Notes: generated by a model not told the origin, from the letters alone. A stretch of DNA of 64,000 bases from Cyrtodaria siliqua (GCA_037043455.1 JAWPHD010005600.1:96084-160083); one strand, 5' to 3'. Shown: positions 44,656-57,289, numbered from the stretch's first letter. Numbers and translations are program-made.

Positions 44656-46310
44656 TATACGGTAGTCGAATAATGGCAGTCAGTAATTAATTCTCATTTC
44701 TTTTTGTGAAAAAAAGGCATTTTCACTAATTTAAATTGTCTTTTTTGGTTTATATTACATTGTTGATCTATTTGTTACATTTTTCAAACATTGTCATGTT
44801 AAAATTGCGAGTTTTTATTTAATTTTATTTATATGGAAATGAGTGTATGAATACAATATGTTGGTGTTTATGTTTTTAAAGGGAGCATTCATGAGACAAG
44901 TTCTTTCTTAGAAGACCCCCCATTGTCCTGTGGATTTTTTGGGAGCATATGTGTCATTTGTGATGAGAATGTAAGTTATTCATTTTTAATTTGGGCCTAG
45001 ATATGAATGACAACATGGCATTTAAATTTTAATTCACACACAACTCAATGCAAAAATCAATGGGCGTGCTACACCTAAACTTGGTAGCGCCACGGAGTTT
45101 TCCCGCGAAAATGAATGGTTCTCGAAATCACTGATTCACTCGTTTAATACACTGCGCCCACATAACATTTTATTGATTTAAACATATTTTATTGCCAGTA
45201 TTTTACATACAGAGCAAATATAAACATATATACGATAGAAATATTATAATGACAAATGGGTTGAGTTACAAGTTCTACCAACTTTAGAGTAAACCCTTCC
45301 CAATTTGAAATTGCGAATGTATATGGCTGAGAGTTATAAAATACAATGGCAAATACATTGAGGTAGAAAAAAGCTGAATAAGTAAATAAAATAAAATATA
45401 AAGAGAAAGCATAATAGAGTAAGAAAGAGAGATAGAATAGTGAGAATAGTGAGAAAGACTAGTTTTAATACCCCAATTTGAATTCCAGTCAGTTTTAGAA
45501 CGCCTGAACGCTATTTAGAAAACATTTTCAAAATATATTATACGCGCGTAGTACGTGTAGATTGTTGTAAACCTATGTGTTTCTCGTATATATGTTTGAA
45601 CTGCTTCGAAGAGAGATTCATTTTCCCTGTTATTTAACTGTTCGCGACCATAAAGGATTGCATATATTTAACGGGTGTAAATGGCGAGTGGATTGAAACA
45701 GTTGGAGCCGGTATGTGAAAAAAGTGTTACACTGGAAAAAATAATGTTCAGCATCTTCTACTTCAACATTGTATTGCTGGAACCTTACATATATGTATTA
45801 TTTCTAACATGTATGCCTTTATTATACTATTAATTATATATTAATACGTTTCTATATCATAATGTGTTGTATATTTTACATGCAAATCTGTGTACTGCAG
45901 GCAACACAATATAACGCGGGAAACATATATATATGTTCCGTTAAATTCAGTGAAATTGCGCGCCGTATTTTAAACATTAATTTCAAAGTAATCACTATTT
46001 ATACACACGAAACATACAAATGGCACACAAACAACGTTTAAATAAAAGTTCATCCATGCACATACAGTTTAAAGAAATATTTATTTTAATATAATGTCAA
46101 TACAATATCCGAATATTTGTTAAAAACAGTACTTCAATAGTACTTCACAAAATAAAATTGTTCCCATTAATTACTTCTCCTCCCAAATAATAAGTCGCGG
46201 AGTCTTTTATCGAGTAACTCTGATCAGTTTCCGGGGATGATTTACGGGCGTGATCGCTGATTAGCACCGAGGATAATTTACGGGCTACGGCTTTACAGCT
46301 GGGCTACGGC
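44656..46310. other. no gene seen
   Basis: About 1.65 kb of AT-rich sequence, purine-rich at 45370-45455 (agaaagagagata...). I see no exon, element pair or RNA gene. Confidence 0.45.
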
Positions 46311-46314
46311 TGGA

Positions 46315-46500
46315 GTGCATGGTCCAGTGGTAGAGCGCCGAACTCCAGATCGAGAGGTCGGGGGTTCGATCCTAGCCGCGGCCACGTTATTTATCCTTGA
46401 GCAAGATAATTAATCCATATTGTTTAGTACTGGTTCTATCCAGGAAGCCATCGAGAGTGATTAATATAAGTTGCAAGAACTTGTTTCGCAATCGATGTAA
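46315..46500 (+). mobile_element. tRNA-derived SINE
   Basis: 46315-46385 is tRNA-like: A-box tggtccagtggtagagcg, B-box gggttcgatcc at 46362, 3' end gcggccac. T-stem and acceptor pairing are poor (about 3 of 5 at the acceptor end), so it is not a working tRNA. It is followed by 'tatccttgagcaagataattaatcc', the conserved central-domain wording of invertebrate SINEs. A small direct repeat gggctacggct x2 precedes it. Confidence 0.7.
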
Positions 46501-46629
46501 AATAAATATGTTTAAAGTATGCCTTCTCAGTACCTTTCCCGAGGGAATGCGTTTGAAAACCCGGGACGTGACTCCACCGAGAATTAACTTCGAAACAAGG
46601 ACATCTATAGAGCGAGAGGAGTATGTTAT

Positions 46630-47720
46630 GTAGGGCTTATGCCATGGTTTGCTGCTGGACGTCCGTACGTCCGTTATTTTTTTTGTTGTCAACACTCCAG
46701 CACCTTCATTTTGCATCCGAACATTATCAGACTTGACCAGAGTCTTAATATGCATAAAAGCTCGGACGATATATATTTTGCCTTGTCAACATCTCTAGCA
46801 TCTTTGTTTTATTCCGATCTTTAACAAACTTTTACAGAATGTTAATATCGATGAAAGCTCAGACCAGTTTAAAAACCAGCAATACCAGATCAGTAACATC
46901 AGAGTTATGGCCCTTATATTTTTTGAAAAATGCAATGTTGCACTATGTGAATACTCTAACCCCTCCATGTTTCATTTGATCTGTATCTTTAACCAGCAAG
47001 ATTCAAGCGCTAATACCTGAGTTATCTGTCCTTGAATTGACAAAAATGCATAATGTTGTCTCGTGGGCACTCTAGCCCCTTCAGTTTTCATTTGATCTTA
47101 TCCAAACGCAAACGTACAAAGGTAGTTATACATACATAAGATCTCCATTCATTCATTCATTCAGGCGAAATTCTTGAACCAGCCAGATTCGAGTGCTAAT
47201 AGCTGAGTTATCTGCCCTTGAAAATGCCAAAAATGCATAAATTTGCGATTTTGGCACTCCGGCTCCTCCATTTTTCATCCCATCTTAACAGAACTTACAC
47301 AGTTTCTATATATCTTGAACCAGCCTAATTCAATCACTAATAAATGAGTTATGGCACTTGCATTATCAAAAATTTAAAAATTTGGCCCTGTTACTATACA
47401 AACATTAATTTTACATCTGATTTTAACCAAACGTTCACAGAGTGTGTATAACAATACGATCTTGGACACGTTTTTCGACCGCATATAGCTGATGGTATCA
47501 AAGTAAATTATCTGCCTTTGCATCTGCAAATATACATAGTTTGACATTGTTACCGCCACAGCACTTCCATTTTTCATCCAATCCAAACCAAACTTTCACA
47601 GATTATGTATTGAATAATCAGATCTTGGACACGTTCTATTGAAAATGGTTATGACATGGCTGAGGCATGGCCTTTGAATCGGTGAAATTTGCAATATTTG
47701 TTAGTGTACACTGGACACCT
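46630..47720. repeat. diverged tandem array
   Basis: Opens with 'gcttatgccatgg' and 'gtccgtacgtccgttattttttttgttg', then units with 'ccttcattttgcatccga', 'aatatgcataaaagctcgga', 'gagttatctgcccttgaa' and 'tttttcatcc(c/a)atct'. Related to 17900-18750 and 28576-28935. The head hairpin is not intact. Confidence 0.7.
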
Positions 47721-47724
47721 TGGG

Positions 47725-47895
47725 CCATGGGTTTAAATCTCACAGGAGTAACACCTGAAACAATACAGGGATCACGACGAAGACCATTAACGAACATGGC
47801 AAAAATTACAAAGTGAACATGAATCGGGGGGATTTTACCCCTCTGTATGGATAAGCAGTGGTCCTATTCTTGCCCGCAAACCACACGAGGGTAAT
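47725..47895 (-). mobile_element. SINE-like dispersed repeat, partial inverted copy
   Basis: 'gtaacacctgaaacaatacaggg', 'gggggattttacccctctg' and 'agcagtggtcctattcttgcccg' are the inverse of the 5' part of the copy at 60345-60705. Confidence 0.65.
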
Positions 47896-48172
47896 AATTC
47901 AGCATATGAAATGTAAAACTATATCCTATATCGTGCCTTTGCCCGGACCAGTTTGATGTTAATACTTAAAATAAACTCTACGAAGAAGAAGCTTTTATAG
48001 TCATAGTATTAGTTATGTTCTCTAATTGTCGTGAACCCATTACGCCAGTTTATGCTGCTCCGTATTCATGGCCATTGAGTAACTATGACAACGATACGCA
48101 GATTAACTTGTTCCAGCGAAAATAAAATCGAAAAATATGGTTTTGCTACAACTTATCAGCAGCATAAATTTC

Positions 48173-49356
48173 AAACAAGATGTCTAAGAGGGCTAAAGAT
48201 GAAGTATATGTATAAGGGGCCATAACTTTTTCAAATATCATTCAACCGCAAAATGTCGATGATATACGCAACGAGGCTTGGTACTGATCATCCCTGACAA
48301 GTTTCGTTGAAATCCAGCCAGAGGTTCAGGAGAACTAGTCTGTACAAAGTTAGTTTATTAAAACCTTTAAGACGTCATAACTCTGCCAAAATTCATGCAA
48401 CCAGAACACGGCAATGCCAGGTGCAACTAGGCGTGGTACTAATCATCCCCATCAAGATTCGTTGAAATCCGGCAAGGAGTTCAGTAGAGACTAATCTGGA
48501 CAAAGTTTGTCTATTAAAACCTTTAAAGGGCCGTAACTCTGCCAGAAATCATTCAAGCGGAATATGGCGATGATATGCACAACTAGGCTTGATACGTATC
48601 ATCCTTGTCAAGTTTCGTTAAAATCCAGCCGGGGTTCAGGAGAACTAGCCCGGAAAATGTTTGTGTATCAAAAACCTTTAAAGGGCCATAACTACAACAA
48701 TTATCTGTAAACCGAACCGCGGCGATGATTGCACAACTAGGCTTGGAGCTGATCATCCTTGTAAAGTTTCCTTGAAATCTGGCGAGGGGTTCAGGAGAAC
48801 TAGTCAGGACAAAGTTTGTGTATTAAAACCTTTAAGGGACATAACTCCGCCAAAACCATTCAACCGAAACACGGTGACGATATGTACAACTAGGCTTGGT
48901 ACAGGTCATACCTGAAAAGTTTCACTGAAATCTGGCCAAATGAAGGCCTTTTCGTCTTAATGAGGTAAAAACATAGTATATTTCAGAAAATCAAGGGCCA
49001 TAACTCCGGTGTCCAATCTAGCTAGTTTTCAAACTTGTCGGAGCTTTCATTGATAGTAACAATCTGGTAAAGTTTGGTTAAGATCGGATGAAAAATGAAG
49101 ACCCTATCGTCTTAACGAGGCAAAATATAGCATTTTTAACTAAATCAAGGGCCATAACTCAAGGGCTAAATCAAGGGCCTACTGGTCCGATCTGGCTGGT
49201 TTTCGAACTTGACCGAGCTTTCACTGATATCAACAAGCTGGTAAAGTCTGGTAAAGATCGGAAGGCCCTATCGTCTTAACAAAGTAAAAGTTAACGGACG
49301 GACGGACGGACAACACCATTTCATAAACTCTGCTGGCCCTTGGCCAGTAGAGCTAA
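48173..49356. repeat. hairpin-ended array, minus-orientation member
   Basis: About six units of roughly 165 bases share 'aaagggccataactctgccaaaa', 'atatgcacaactaggcttg', 'aagtttcgttgaaatcc' and 'ggttcaggagaactagtc'. It begins near aaacaagatgtctaagaggg and ends with ggacggacggacgg, the hairpin ctctgctggcccttggccagtagag and then CTAA (49353-49356). This is the same plan as the plus-oriented arrays read in reverse. Similar units recur at 56330-56690. Confidence 0.78.
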
Positions 49357-49867
49357 AAATGCGTTTCTAACAAGGAATGTCTATATATTGTGCATCAACC
49401 CTTGCATGGAGGTTAAATCGTAGTTTCGGGTTAAGTGGGATTGCGGTATAGCAATGATCAGCAATGCCCCCACACACCCCTTGACTTTCGCGAGCACTTA
49501 TTTAAACTTAACCCCTAGTTCCATTGCGTTGTCTCAAAAGAGGTTATTTGGTAGATACACTTGTTTTAGGAAAAACAAACATTTGTTTTAGGAAAACAAA
49601 TGTTCAGTTCGCACGACCGTCATAATGTACATACATAAATAAGACGTATTATGTGTCCTTGAGAATTTTGAAATACCACATGGCAAAAATAGATAGTCAT
49701 GGCCTTCAGGAGTGAAACTCCGGTAAGCACCAATCTCCTAACTGCGTACTTCTATGAGTTTATTTGCGACTGTCTAAAGTGACTAGACGTGATCAGGAAG
49801 TGTCAGTCCAAAATGAAAACCAGCAAAGTGTGTCTTCAGTTTCATGAACTACGCTGATGAGCCGCAT
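49357..49867. other. no gene seen
   Basis: Contains a short direct repeat (ttgttttaggaaaa(c)aaa at 49561 and 49580) and otherwise unique text. Confidence 0.35.
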
Positions 49868-50110
49868 GTTACTTAGGGTTAATTTATGAAAATGTTGGAC
49901 TCGACGACTCGTTGTGTTCTTGTTGTTAGATCGTATGTGGGCCATACTGCTAGCAGTTGTACATAGTATTACATAAAAGTGGTTAGATTACAAAACAAAC
50001 TTAATTATAGATTTAAAGCAGCATATGAACTAATATTAATTATAGATATAACTGGGTAAAAAACACTAAACAAACCGTTGAGTTTTCCAGATCAATTCAA
50101 TAATTCATTA
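49868..50110. repeat. dispersed repeat, copy 3 of 3
   Basis: Diverged copy of 11464-11710 ('catgttacttagggttaattta', 'gtttaaagcagcatatgaa', 'aaaccgttgagttttcca', 'ttcattaacaataatc'). Confidence 0.6.
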
Positions 50111-50124
50111 ACAATAATCGCGCG

Positions 50125-50905
50125 TTTCATTGGGATTAAAACACATTATAATGTTTCAGTGGGATTAAAACACATTATAATGTTTCAGTGGGATAATGTT
50201 TCAGTGGGATTAAAACACATTATAATGTTTCAGTGGGATCAAAACACATTATAATGTTTCAGTGGGATAATGTTTCAGTGGGATTAAAACACATTATAAT
50301 GTTTCAGTGGGATAATGTTTCAGTGGGATTAAAACACACATTATAATGGTTCAGTGGGATTAAAACACATTATTATGTTTCAGTCGGATTAAAACACATT
50401 ATCATGTTTCAGTGGGATTAAAACATATTATAATGTTCCAGTGGGGTTAAAACACATTATACTGTTTCAGTGGGATAATGTTTCAGTGGGATTAAAACAT
50501 ATTATAATGTTCCAGTGGGGTTAAAACACATTATAATGTTTCAGTGGGATAATGTTTCAGTGGGATTAAAACACATTATAATGTTTCAGTGGGATAATGT
50601 TTCAGTGGGATTAAAACACATTATAATGTTTCAGTGGGATTAAAACACACATTATAATGGTTCAGTGGGATTAAAACACATTATTATGTTTCAGTGGGAT
50701 TAAAACACATTATCATGTTTCAGTGGGATTAAAACATATTATAATGTTCCAGTGGGGTTAAAACACATTAATTATACTGTCTCAGTGGGATTAAAACATG
50801 TCTCAGTGGGATTAAAACATGTTTCAGTGGGATTAAAACACATTATACTGTCTCAGTGGGATTAAAACATGTTTCAGTGGGATTAAAACACAGTATTATG
50901 TTTTG
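50125..50905. repeat. minisatellite with alternating 16 and 29 bp units
   Basis: The long unit 'gtttcagtgggattaaaaca' plus 'cattataat' (29 bases) alternates irregularly with the short 'gtttcagtgggataat' (16 bases), the latter a truncated form of the former. A block of about 300 bp (50310-50455 against 50620-50765) repeats the same series of variants, so there is a higher-order duplication. Confidence 0.93.
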
Positions 50906-51169
50906 ATTCGTATCTGAATTGACACCGGCATAATTGTTTAGGTCGCCTCCAGCCCCTTTAAAAACATGGTACGCAACACCTATGTTTGTAATGTTTCCTC
51001 TCGTCGAGAAATTGTTTATCAACAAGTCCTGATAAGTTAGACATCCACATGTATGCTACCTTATTTGAAAGGTCAAGGATTTGCGAATTTTGGAAAGTAT
51101 TTTGGATCGTTATCTGAGTTTTGTGACTGTTATTCTTCAGCAAGGCCGGTGCCACAGTTGGAATTTAAA

Positions 51170-51510
51170 GAAACTATCCCGCCAAATAACGGCAACATTT
51201 TTTACTCTACAAAACATTTTATCAAAACTCTATCCAGGTGTTCAGGTCATATAATAATGTATATGTGCTGATTAAAAGTAAAGGTTTATTCACGGTTTCT
51301 TAAAATAGCCCTTATTGAATATGCGTAAAATGAATTATGAGTTGGTAACTCTTAATTCGACGCTTCAGTTTCGTGGTTTGGCCTGGCTGGTTGAAGCCGT
51401 TTATATTGTGCTATAGCGTTTGGATTCTCAAAATATGTATCTTGTCGTTAGTAGGTTTAGAAACGATGTACATATATTGTAAAATTTGGCTGTTGTTGGC
51501 GGAATAGGAA
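51170..51510. repeat. dispersed repeat, copy 2 of 3
   Basis: Copy of the 26330-26960 block without the MITE: 'tcccgccaaataacggcaac', 'ctatccaggtgttcaggtca', 'ggctggttgaagccgtttatattgtg', then 'ggattctcaaaatatgtatc' running on directly. Confidence 0.75.
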
Positions 51511-52185
51511 CTTTAAGCTAGTACTTATTTCCATTTGTTTGGCAAATTACAATGGATGGTCCGAGATCCTGAGTTTTGGGTGACATTTTATTTTTATGAA
51601 GCATTATGTATCCAGTTTAAGTTATATTCATTTTTAGAGCACTATAAATAGTGATTTAGTATGCTATATTAAGCAAAGTGTTGAGTTATTTTTAAAAGAT
51701 GTAGTATTACCATTGAATTGTGTGTTTGAAAATTGTTTGCAATAGTGTATATTTATGGACCAAATGGTCTCCTGTATTATTGAATAAAACAAAATGTTTC
51801 AGTATTTATAAAACATGATATCGAGTAGCCACGGACTGCAATACAAATACAAATAAACATGTACAATTATAAACAGAAGCGGTACGTTCAACAAATAATA
51901 GAATGATGGCACATTACCTATTCAATTTTATATTATGCAAGAGTTAAAAAAACAAAGAGAAACAAACAAAAACTAAACCAACGAAGATCAGGAGAGCGAA
52001 ATCACACACTGTTGAAAAGAGGTGGCCTGAAAGTCGTTGTTAAATTAGAGGATGCAGTTTAGGGCACAGCACAATTTAATGACAAGAGACAGTTTTGTAA
52101 ACTATCTGAAGTAAGGGGCTCAATAGTGCATTCCGTTTTCACGCCTCAATTTATGGATGTTTTTCATTTTCTCTGAAAGTTCTCT
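51511..52185. other. no gene seen
   Basis: AT-rich spacer between a dispersed repeat and the 51 bp minisatellite. Confidence 0.35.
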
Positions 52186-52189
52186 GTAT

Positions 52190-53945
52190 CGTGTATATTG
52201 ATGGTGTTTTTCTGCTGAAAGTTGACGCCTATGTTTTTCCACTGAAAGTTGACGCCTATATACGTATATCGTTTATATTGATGGTGTTTTTCCACTGAAA
52301 GTTGACGCCTATATATACATATCGTGTATATGTATGGTATTTTTCCACCGAAAGTTGACGCCTATATATATTATATATATCGTGTATATTGATGGTGTTT
52401 TTCCGCTGGAAGTTGACGCCTATATATACATATCGTGTATATGTATGGTATTTTTCCACCGAAAGTTGACGCCTATATATATTATATATATCGTGTATAT
52501 GTATGGTATTTTCCCGCTGAAAGTTGACACCTATATATATATATCGTATAAATTGATGGTGTTTTTCCAGTTGACGCCTATATATATTATATATATCGTG
52601 TATATTGATGGTGTTTTTCCGCTGAAAGGTGACGCCTATATATACATATCGTGTATATGTATGGTATTTTTCCACCGAAAGTTGACGCCTATATATATTA
52701 TATATATCGTGTATATGTATGGTATTTTTCCGCTGAAGTTGACACCTATATATATATATCGTGTATATTGATGGTGTTTTCCACTGAAAGTTGACGCCTA
52801 TATATATATCGTGTATATTGATGGTGTTTTTCCGCTGAAAGTTGACGCCTATATATATATCGTGTATATTGATGGTGTTTTTCCACTGAAAGTTGACGCC
52901 TATATATATATCGTGTATATTGATGGTGTTTTTCCACTGAAAGTTGACGCCTATATATATCGTGTATATTGATGGTGTTTTGCCACTGAAGGTTGACACC
53001 TATATATATATCGTGTATATTGATGGTGTTTTTCCACTGAAAGTTGACGCCTATATATATATCGTGTATATTGATGGTGTTTTGCCACTGAAAGTTGACG
53101 CCTATATATATTATATATTGTATATATTGATGGTGTTTTTCCGCTGAAAGTTGACGCCTATATATATATCGTGTATATTGATGGTGTTTTGCCACTGAAA
53201 GTTGACGCCTATATATATTATATATTGTATATATTGATGGTGTTTTTCCGCTGAAAGTTGACGCCTATATATATATCGTGTATATTGATGGTGTTTTGCC
53301 ACTGAAAGTTGACGCCTATATATATTATATATTGTATATATTGATGGTGTTTTTCCGCTGAAAGTTGACGCCTATATATATATCGTGTATATTGATGGTG
53401 TTTTTCCGCTGAAAGTTGACGCCTATATATATCGTGTATATTGATGGTGTTTTTCCGCTGAAAGTTGACGCCTATATATATATCGTGTATATTGATGGTG
53501 TTTTTCCGCTGAAAGTTGACGCCTATATATATCGTGTATATTGATGGTGTTTTTCCACTGAAAGGTGACGCCTATATAGTATCGTGTATATTGATGGTGT
53601 TTTTCCGCTGAAAGTTGACGCCTATATATATATCGTGTATATTGATGGTGTTTTTCAACTGAAAGTTGACGCCTATATATACATATCGTGTATATGTATG
53701 GTATTTTTCCACCGAAAGTTGACGCCTATATATATTATATATATCGTGTATATTGATGGTGTTTTTCACTGAAAGTTGACGCCTATATATATTGTGTATA
53801 TTGATGGTGTTTTTCACTGAAATTTGACGCCTATATATATTATATATATCGTGTATATTGATGGTGTTTTCACTGAAAGTTGACGCCTATATATATATAT
53901 CGTGTATATTGATGGTATTTTTCCACTAAAAGTTGCCGCCTATAT
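52190..53945. repeat. 51 bp minisatellite, about 35 units
   Basis: Unit 'cgtgtatattgatggtgttt' then 'ttccgctgaaagttgacgcc' then (ta)n. The (TA)n length varies, so units are about 47-60 bases. Most are near 51, a multiple of three, which keeps frames open on both strands (247 codons minus, 145 plus) with a 17-residue period. A variant subset has 'atgtatggtatttttccacc'. A solo diverged fragment lies at 54375-54400. Not a gene. Confidence 0.95.
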
Positions 53946-54699
53946 ATACTTAACAAAAAAAGAAACTTCCGATTCTGATTGTCTAGACAGCAAAACAAGA
54001 AAACACTAATAATGTTTTAAGAATAATTAGATAGACCACCAACAATAGTCAAAACACAGATGTTTTTGAATAGTTCAGTACACAAGGGAAGGAGTTAGCC
54101 CCCTTTAAAAACATAACACAGATTGTATGGATCGCCGCTTTTCATCAAATTACCTCCCTTTAACATTTCCATATCGTCCATAAAAGATTATGGCTTGGCA
54201 AATTTGAAACCGTTTAATGGGATATTTAGTACTCACTTAAGTGTGCTTACATACATCAAACATTGTTTTATTAAAACGCTGTTTAAGCTTTTATACGCCC
54301 TCAAAAACTGGCCTATGGAAATACCAGCAAAAATGTCGGACGTTTCATTTTTTGTTCAGTATATGTATCTTGTGTACTGACGTTGTTGTTCCACTGAAAG
54401 TCAACTATCTTATCTCGAGTGCTTGTGCAATTCCATATTAAACCACTCTTTATAAAGTAAGTATAGGTCTCACTATATCACCAATAAGTGATCAGATGAT
54501 GAAAATACTTCCCAGGTACACTTCCTGAGGACCATGTCACACTGTTACAAAACATGCGTTTGCATTTGCTTTGGATAAAATAAAGAGAGCTGTTGTAACT
54601 CAATACTATGATTATGGTGGACTATGAATTATCAATATTAAACAGTTCATATATTCTCTCAAATTAACGTCTATTAGAAGACTTTTGATTGGGGGGAGG
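53946..54699. other. no gene seen
   Basis: Unique AT-rich sequence. The frames at 54123-54441 overlap each other and lack features. Confidence 0.4.
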
Positions 54700-54701
54700 T
54701 A

Positions 54702-54955
54702 TACTCAGTTGCAAAGGAAAGTGGACACTTTGAAAATTTTACTTTACACCCTATCCTCTTTATCAAGCGACAGTCCCTTAATGATTCGACCTATTGAAAA
54801 ACAAATGACGACATGATATTGGCAATGGAATGATAAAAACTTTGGTACCAAACATTGCATATTCATTTTGGAATTTGACAATTTAATTCTAAAATTTTTT
54901 TATACAATTAAATCTAAACAAAACTCAAGTGTCCACTTTCTTTTGCAACTGAGTA
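54702..54955. mobile_element. mariner-like MITE, 254 bp, TA target
   Basis: TACTCAGTTGCAAAGGAAAG and its inverse right end (ctttcttttgcaactgagta) share about 30 bases with few mismatches (extending through gtggacactt / aagtgtccac). TA flanks both sides (54700-54701 and 54956-54957). Confidence 0.88.
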
Positions 54956-55024
54956 TATGTAAGAAATAACTTGCAACAAATATGCAATCCCTTCTGGAAG
55001 GATGTTAACACAAGTCTTAACATC

Positions 55025-55460
55025 TTATTAGATGTTTAAACAAGAGGCCCAATAGGGTCAAAACCCTTTGCACTGCATTGAGAAAAATGGCAGTCGAATA
55101 TAAATTACTGCAAGTCCCCCAAGTACCAATGTAGAGTGGCCATTTTACGCTAGAGTAACAAAACCCGTTTGATAACTGCATTTACATTTGGTCAAGGTAG
55201 TATTTTTGTGTATGTTTTTTACACGATTACCCCATAGGGAGCTCCAGCAGACGGAACCAAAATACGAAACTTATTGCGCATCTACACATCCTTAACTAAG
55301 AAATACACCACACATGCACATGAAATCTCGGAGGGTATGAAGGGAGTTAGCGTCACAAGGATGAAACTCAATTATAATAAATTGCTGCAAGTTCTCCAAG
55401 TTGTAACCCTGTAGAGGGCCCCTTTATGCAGGTGGTCAAAAATTCATTTGATATAGTAGA
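55025..55460. repeat. diverged array fragment beginning acaagaggcc
   Basis: Starts aacaagaggcccaatagggtc, which is the end signature seen inverted at 21672 and 31671. 'attactgcaagtcccccaagta' (55106) and 'attgctgcaagttctccaagtt' (55379) are two units about 275 apart. The far end was not found. Confidence 0.6.
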
Positions 55461-55462
55461 AC

Positions 55463-56255
55463 AAGAAACGTGGAAATTTCATGAAAACCATGTTTTCCAT
55501 TTGAAATGCTACTATAGTACCGGTCAAATGAAAATGAAGTGTTGTTTCTTTTTTGTTACAAAAAAACCCAGCAAATTACATAAATGAATTTGTTGATGTT
55601 CTAATATTAAAGTGATATAAACAGTGTACAATATTGAATAAATAGAATGACACGTGAATCACAAACATAAATGCACACAAAGTAAATCAGGACTGTAAAC
55701 AAAGAAAGGATTTGTTAGTAAGGCAAATATAAGCTACATACACAGCAAGTTTCGTTGCAATATCTCATTCCTAACTTAAGTAATTGAGCGAAAATTATTT
55801 TTCTCTTTTTAGTAACAGTGATCTTGACCTTGATGCCGAATGCAATCCCAAGCTTCCTTTCCATAAAAGGTATCTAAACAGCAAGTTTTGTTCCAATATC
55901 TCATTCCCAACTAAAGCTATTGAGCGGAAACACACGTTTTCCTATTTTATTAACAATGATCTTGACCTTCATACCAGTGACCAAAATGCAATCCCAAACG
56001 TCCTTTTGATATAAGTTACCTACACAGCAAGTTTCATTCTAATATCATTCCTTACTTTAGTTACTAAGCGGAAACCGTTTTTCTATTTATAGTAACAGTG
56101 ACCTTGACCTTGACCCAGTGACCCCAAATGCAATCACAAGCGTCCTTTCTATAAGCTACATACCCTGCAAGTTTTATCGCAATACTACTAGTACCTCATT
56201 CCTAACAAAAGTTATTGAGCTGAAACCGTTTTTTTCTATTTAATAGCAAATACTT
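55463..56255. repeat. tandem array, inverted copy of the 13055-13735 family
   Basis: Begins acaagaaacgtggaaatttcatgaaaaccatg, matching the inverse of the 13.7 kb end. Units carry 'agcaagtttcgttgcaatatctcattcc', 'agcggaaaccg(t)tttttctatt' and 'aacagtgaccttgacc'. An unrelated stretch lies at 55510-55735. Confidence 0.8.
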
Positions 56256-57190
56256 CGCTAACCTTGAAAAAACAGAATTCCGGAAAAAAAGGTCATATCT
56301 AAATTAATTTTTAGGTAATGATCATCCTTACCAACTTTCGTTGAAATCCGGCCAGTCAGGGGATCAGAAGAAGTAGTCGAGGTAAAGTTTGTGTATTGAT
56401 TAGGACAATTTAAAGGGCCATAACTCCGCCAAAAATAGTTCAGCCGGAACACGGTGATGATATGCACAACTAGGCTTGCTACTAATCATCCATGCAAAGT
56501 TTCTTTGAAATTCTGCCAGGGGTTCAGGAGAACTAGTCCGGACAATGTTTGTGAACTAAAACCTTTAAATGGCCATAACTCTGCCGCCAGCCAAAATCTT
56601 TCAACCGGAATACGGTGACGATATGCACAACTAGGCTTGATAATGATCATCCCTGCAAAGTTTTGTTGAAATCGGACCAAATGAATGCCCTATCGTTTTA
56701 ACGAGGCAAAATACACCTTTTTTTAACTAAATCAATGGTCATAACTCTGGTATTACAAATCCAATTTGGCTGGTTTTCAAACTTGACCAAGCTTTCATTG
56801 ATATTAACAAACTGGTAAAGTTTGTTAAATATCGATGAAAAGTGAAAGCCCTATGATATCATCTTTTAAAACGAGGCAAAATACAGCGTTTTTTAACTAA
56901 ATCAAGGGCCATAACTCTGGTGTTACTGGTCCGATCTGGCTGCTGTCATTGATATTAACAATGGTGCAAGTTTGGTAAAGCTAAACTAATAAATGAAGGT
57001 GCTAGAGTGGTCACAAGGCATTACATTTTTCAGCAAAACAAGGGCCATAACTCTGGTGGCAATGATTCGATCTGGCTGGTTTTCTAATTATTCCGACCTT
57101 TCATTGATGTTAACAATACGTGCAAGTTTGGAAAAGATCAAATAATAAATGAAGGTGCTAGAGTGGTCACAATGCAGAAAATGACATTTT
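56256..57190. repeat. tandem array, about 165 bp units
   Basis: Units with 'aagggccataactccgcc', 'gatatgcacaactaggcttg', then 'aaactaaatcaagggccataactctggt', 'ggctggttttc(a/t)aa' and 'tttcattgatattaac' match 48173-49356 in the same orientation. The array abuts the LINE start near 57290. Confidence 0.75.
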
Positions 57191-57289
57191 TTTCCAGCAT
57201 TTGATAATTTTGAAAAAACATTGGTTGACTTATAAACGCCTCTTAATTTTTTTTATTTTTTTTGTCTGAAATTTTAAGAGTTATAGTGT

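Noticed and set aside
46315..46385. functional tRNA gene
   Set aside because: A and B boxes are good, but acceptor and T-stem pairing fail at several positions and a SINE body follows.
52256..52999. 247-codon minus-strand open frame
   Set aside because: Entirely composed of the 51 bp minisatellite. Frame openness follows from a unit length divisible by three, and the opposite strand is open too.
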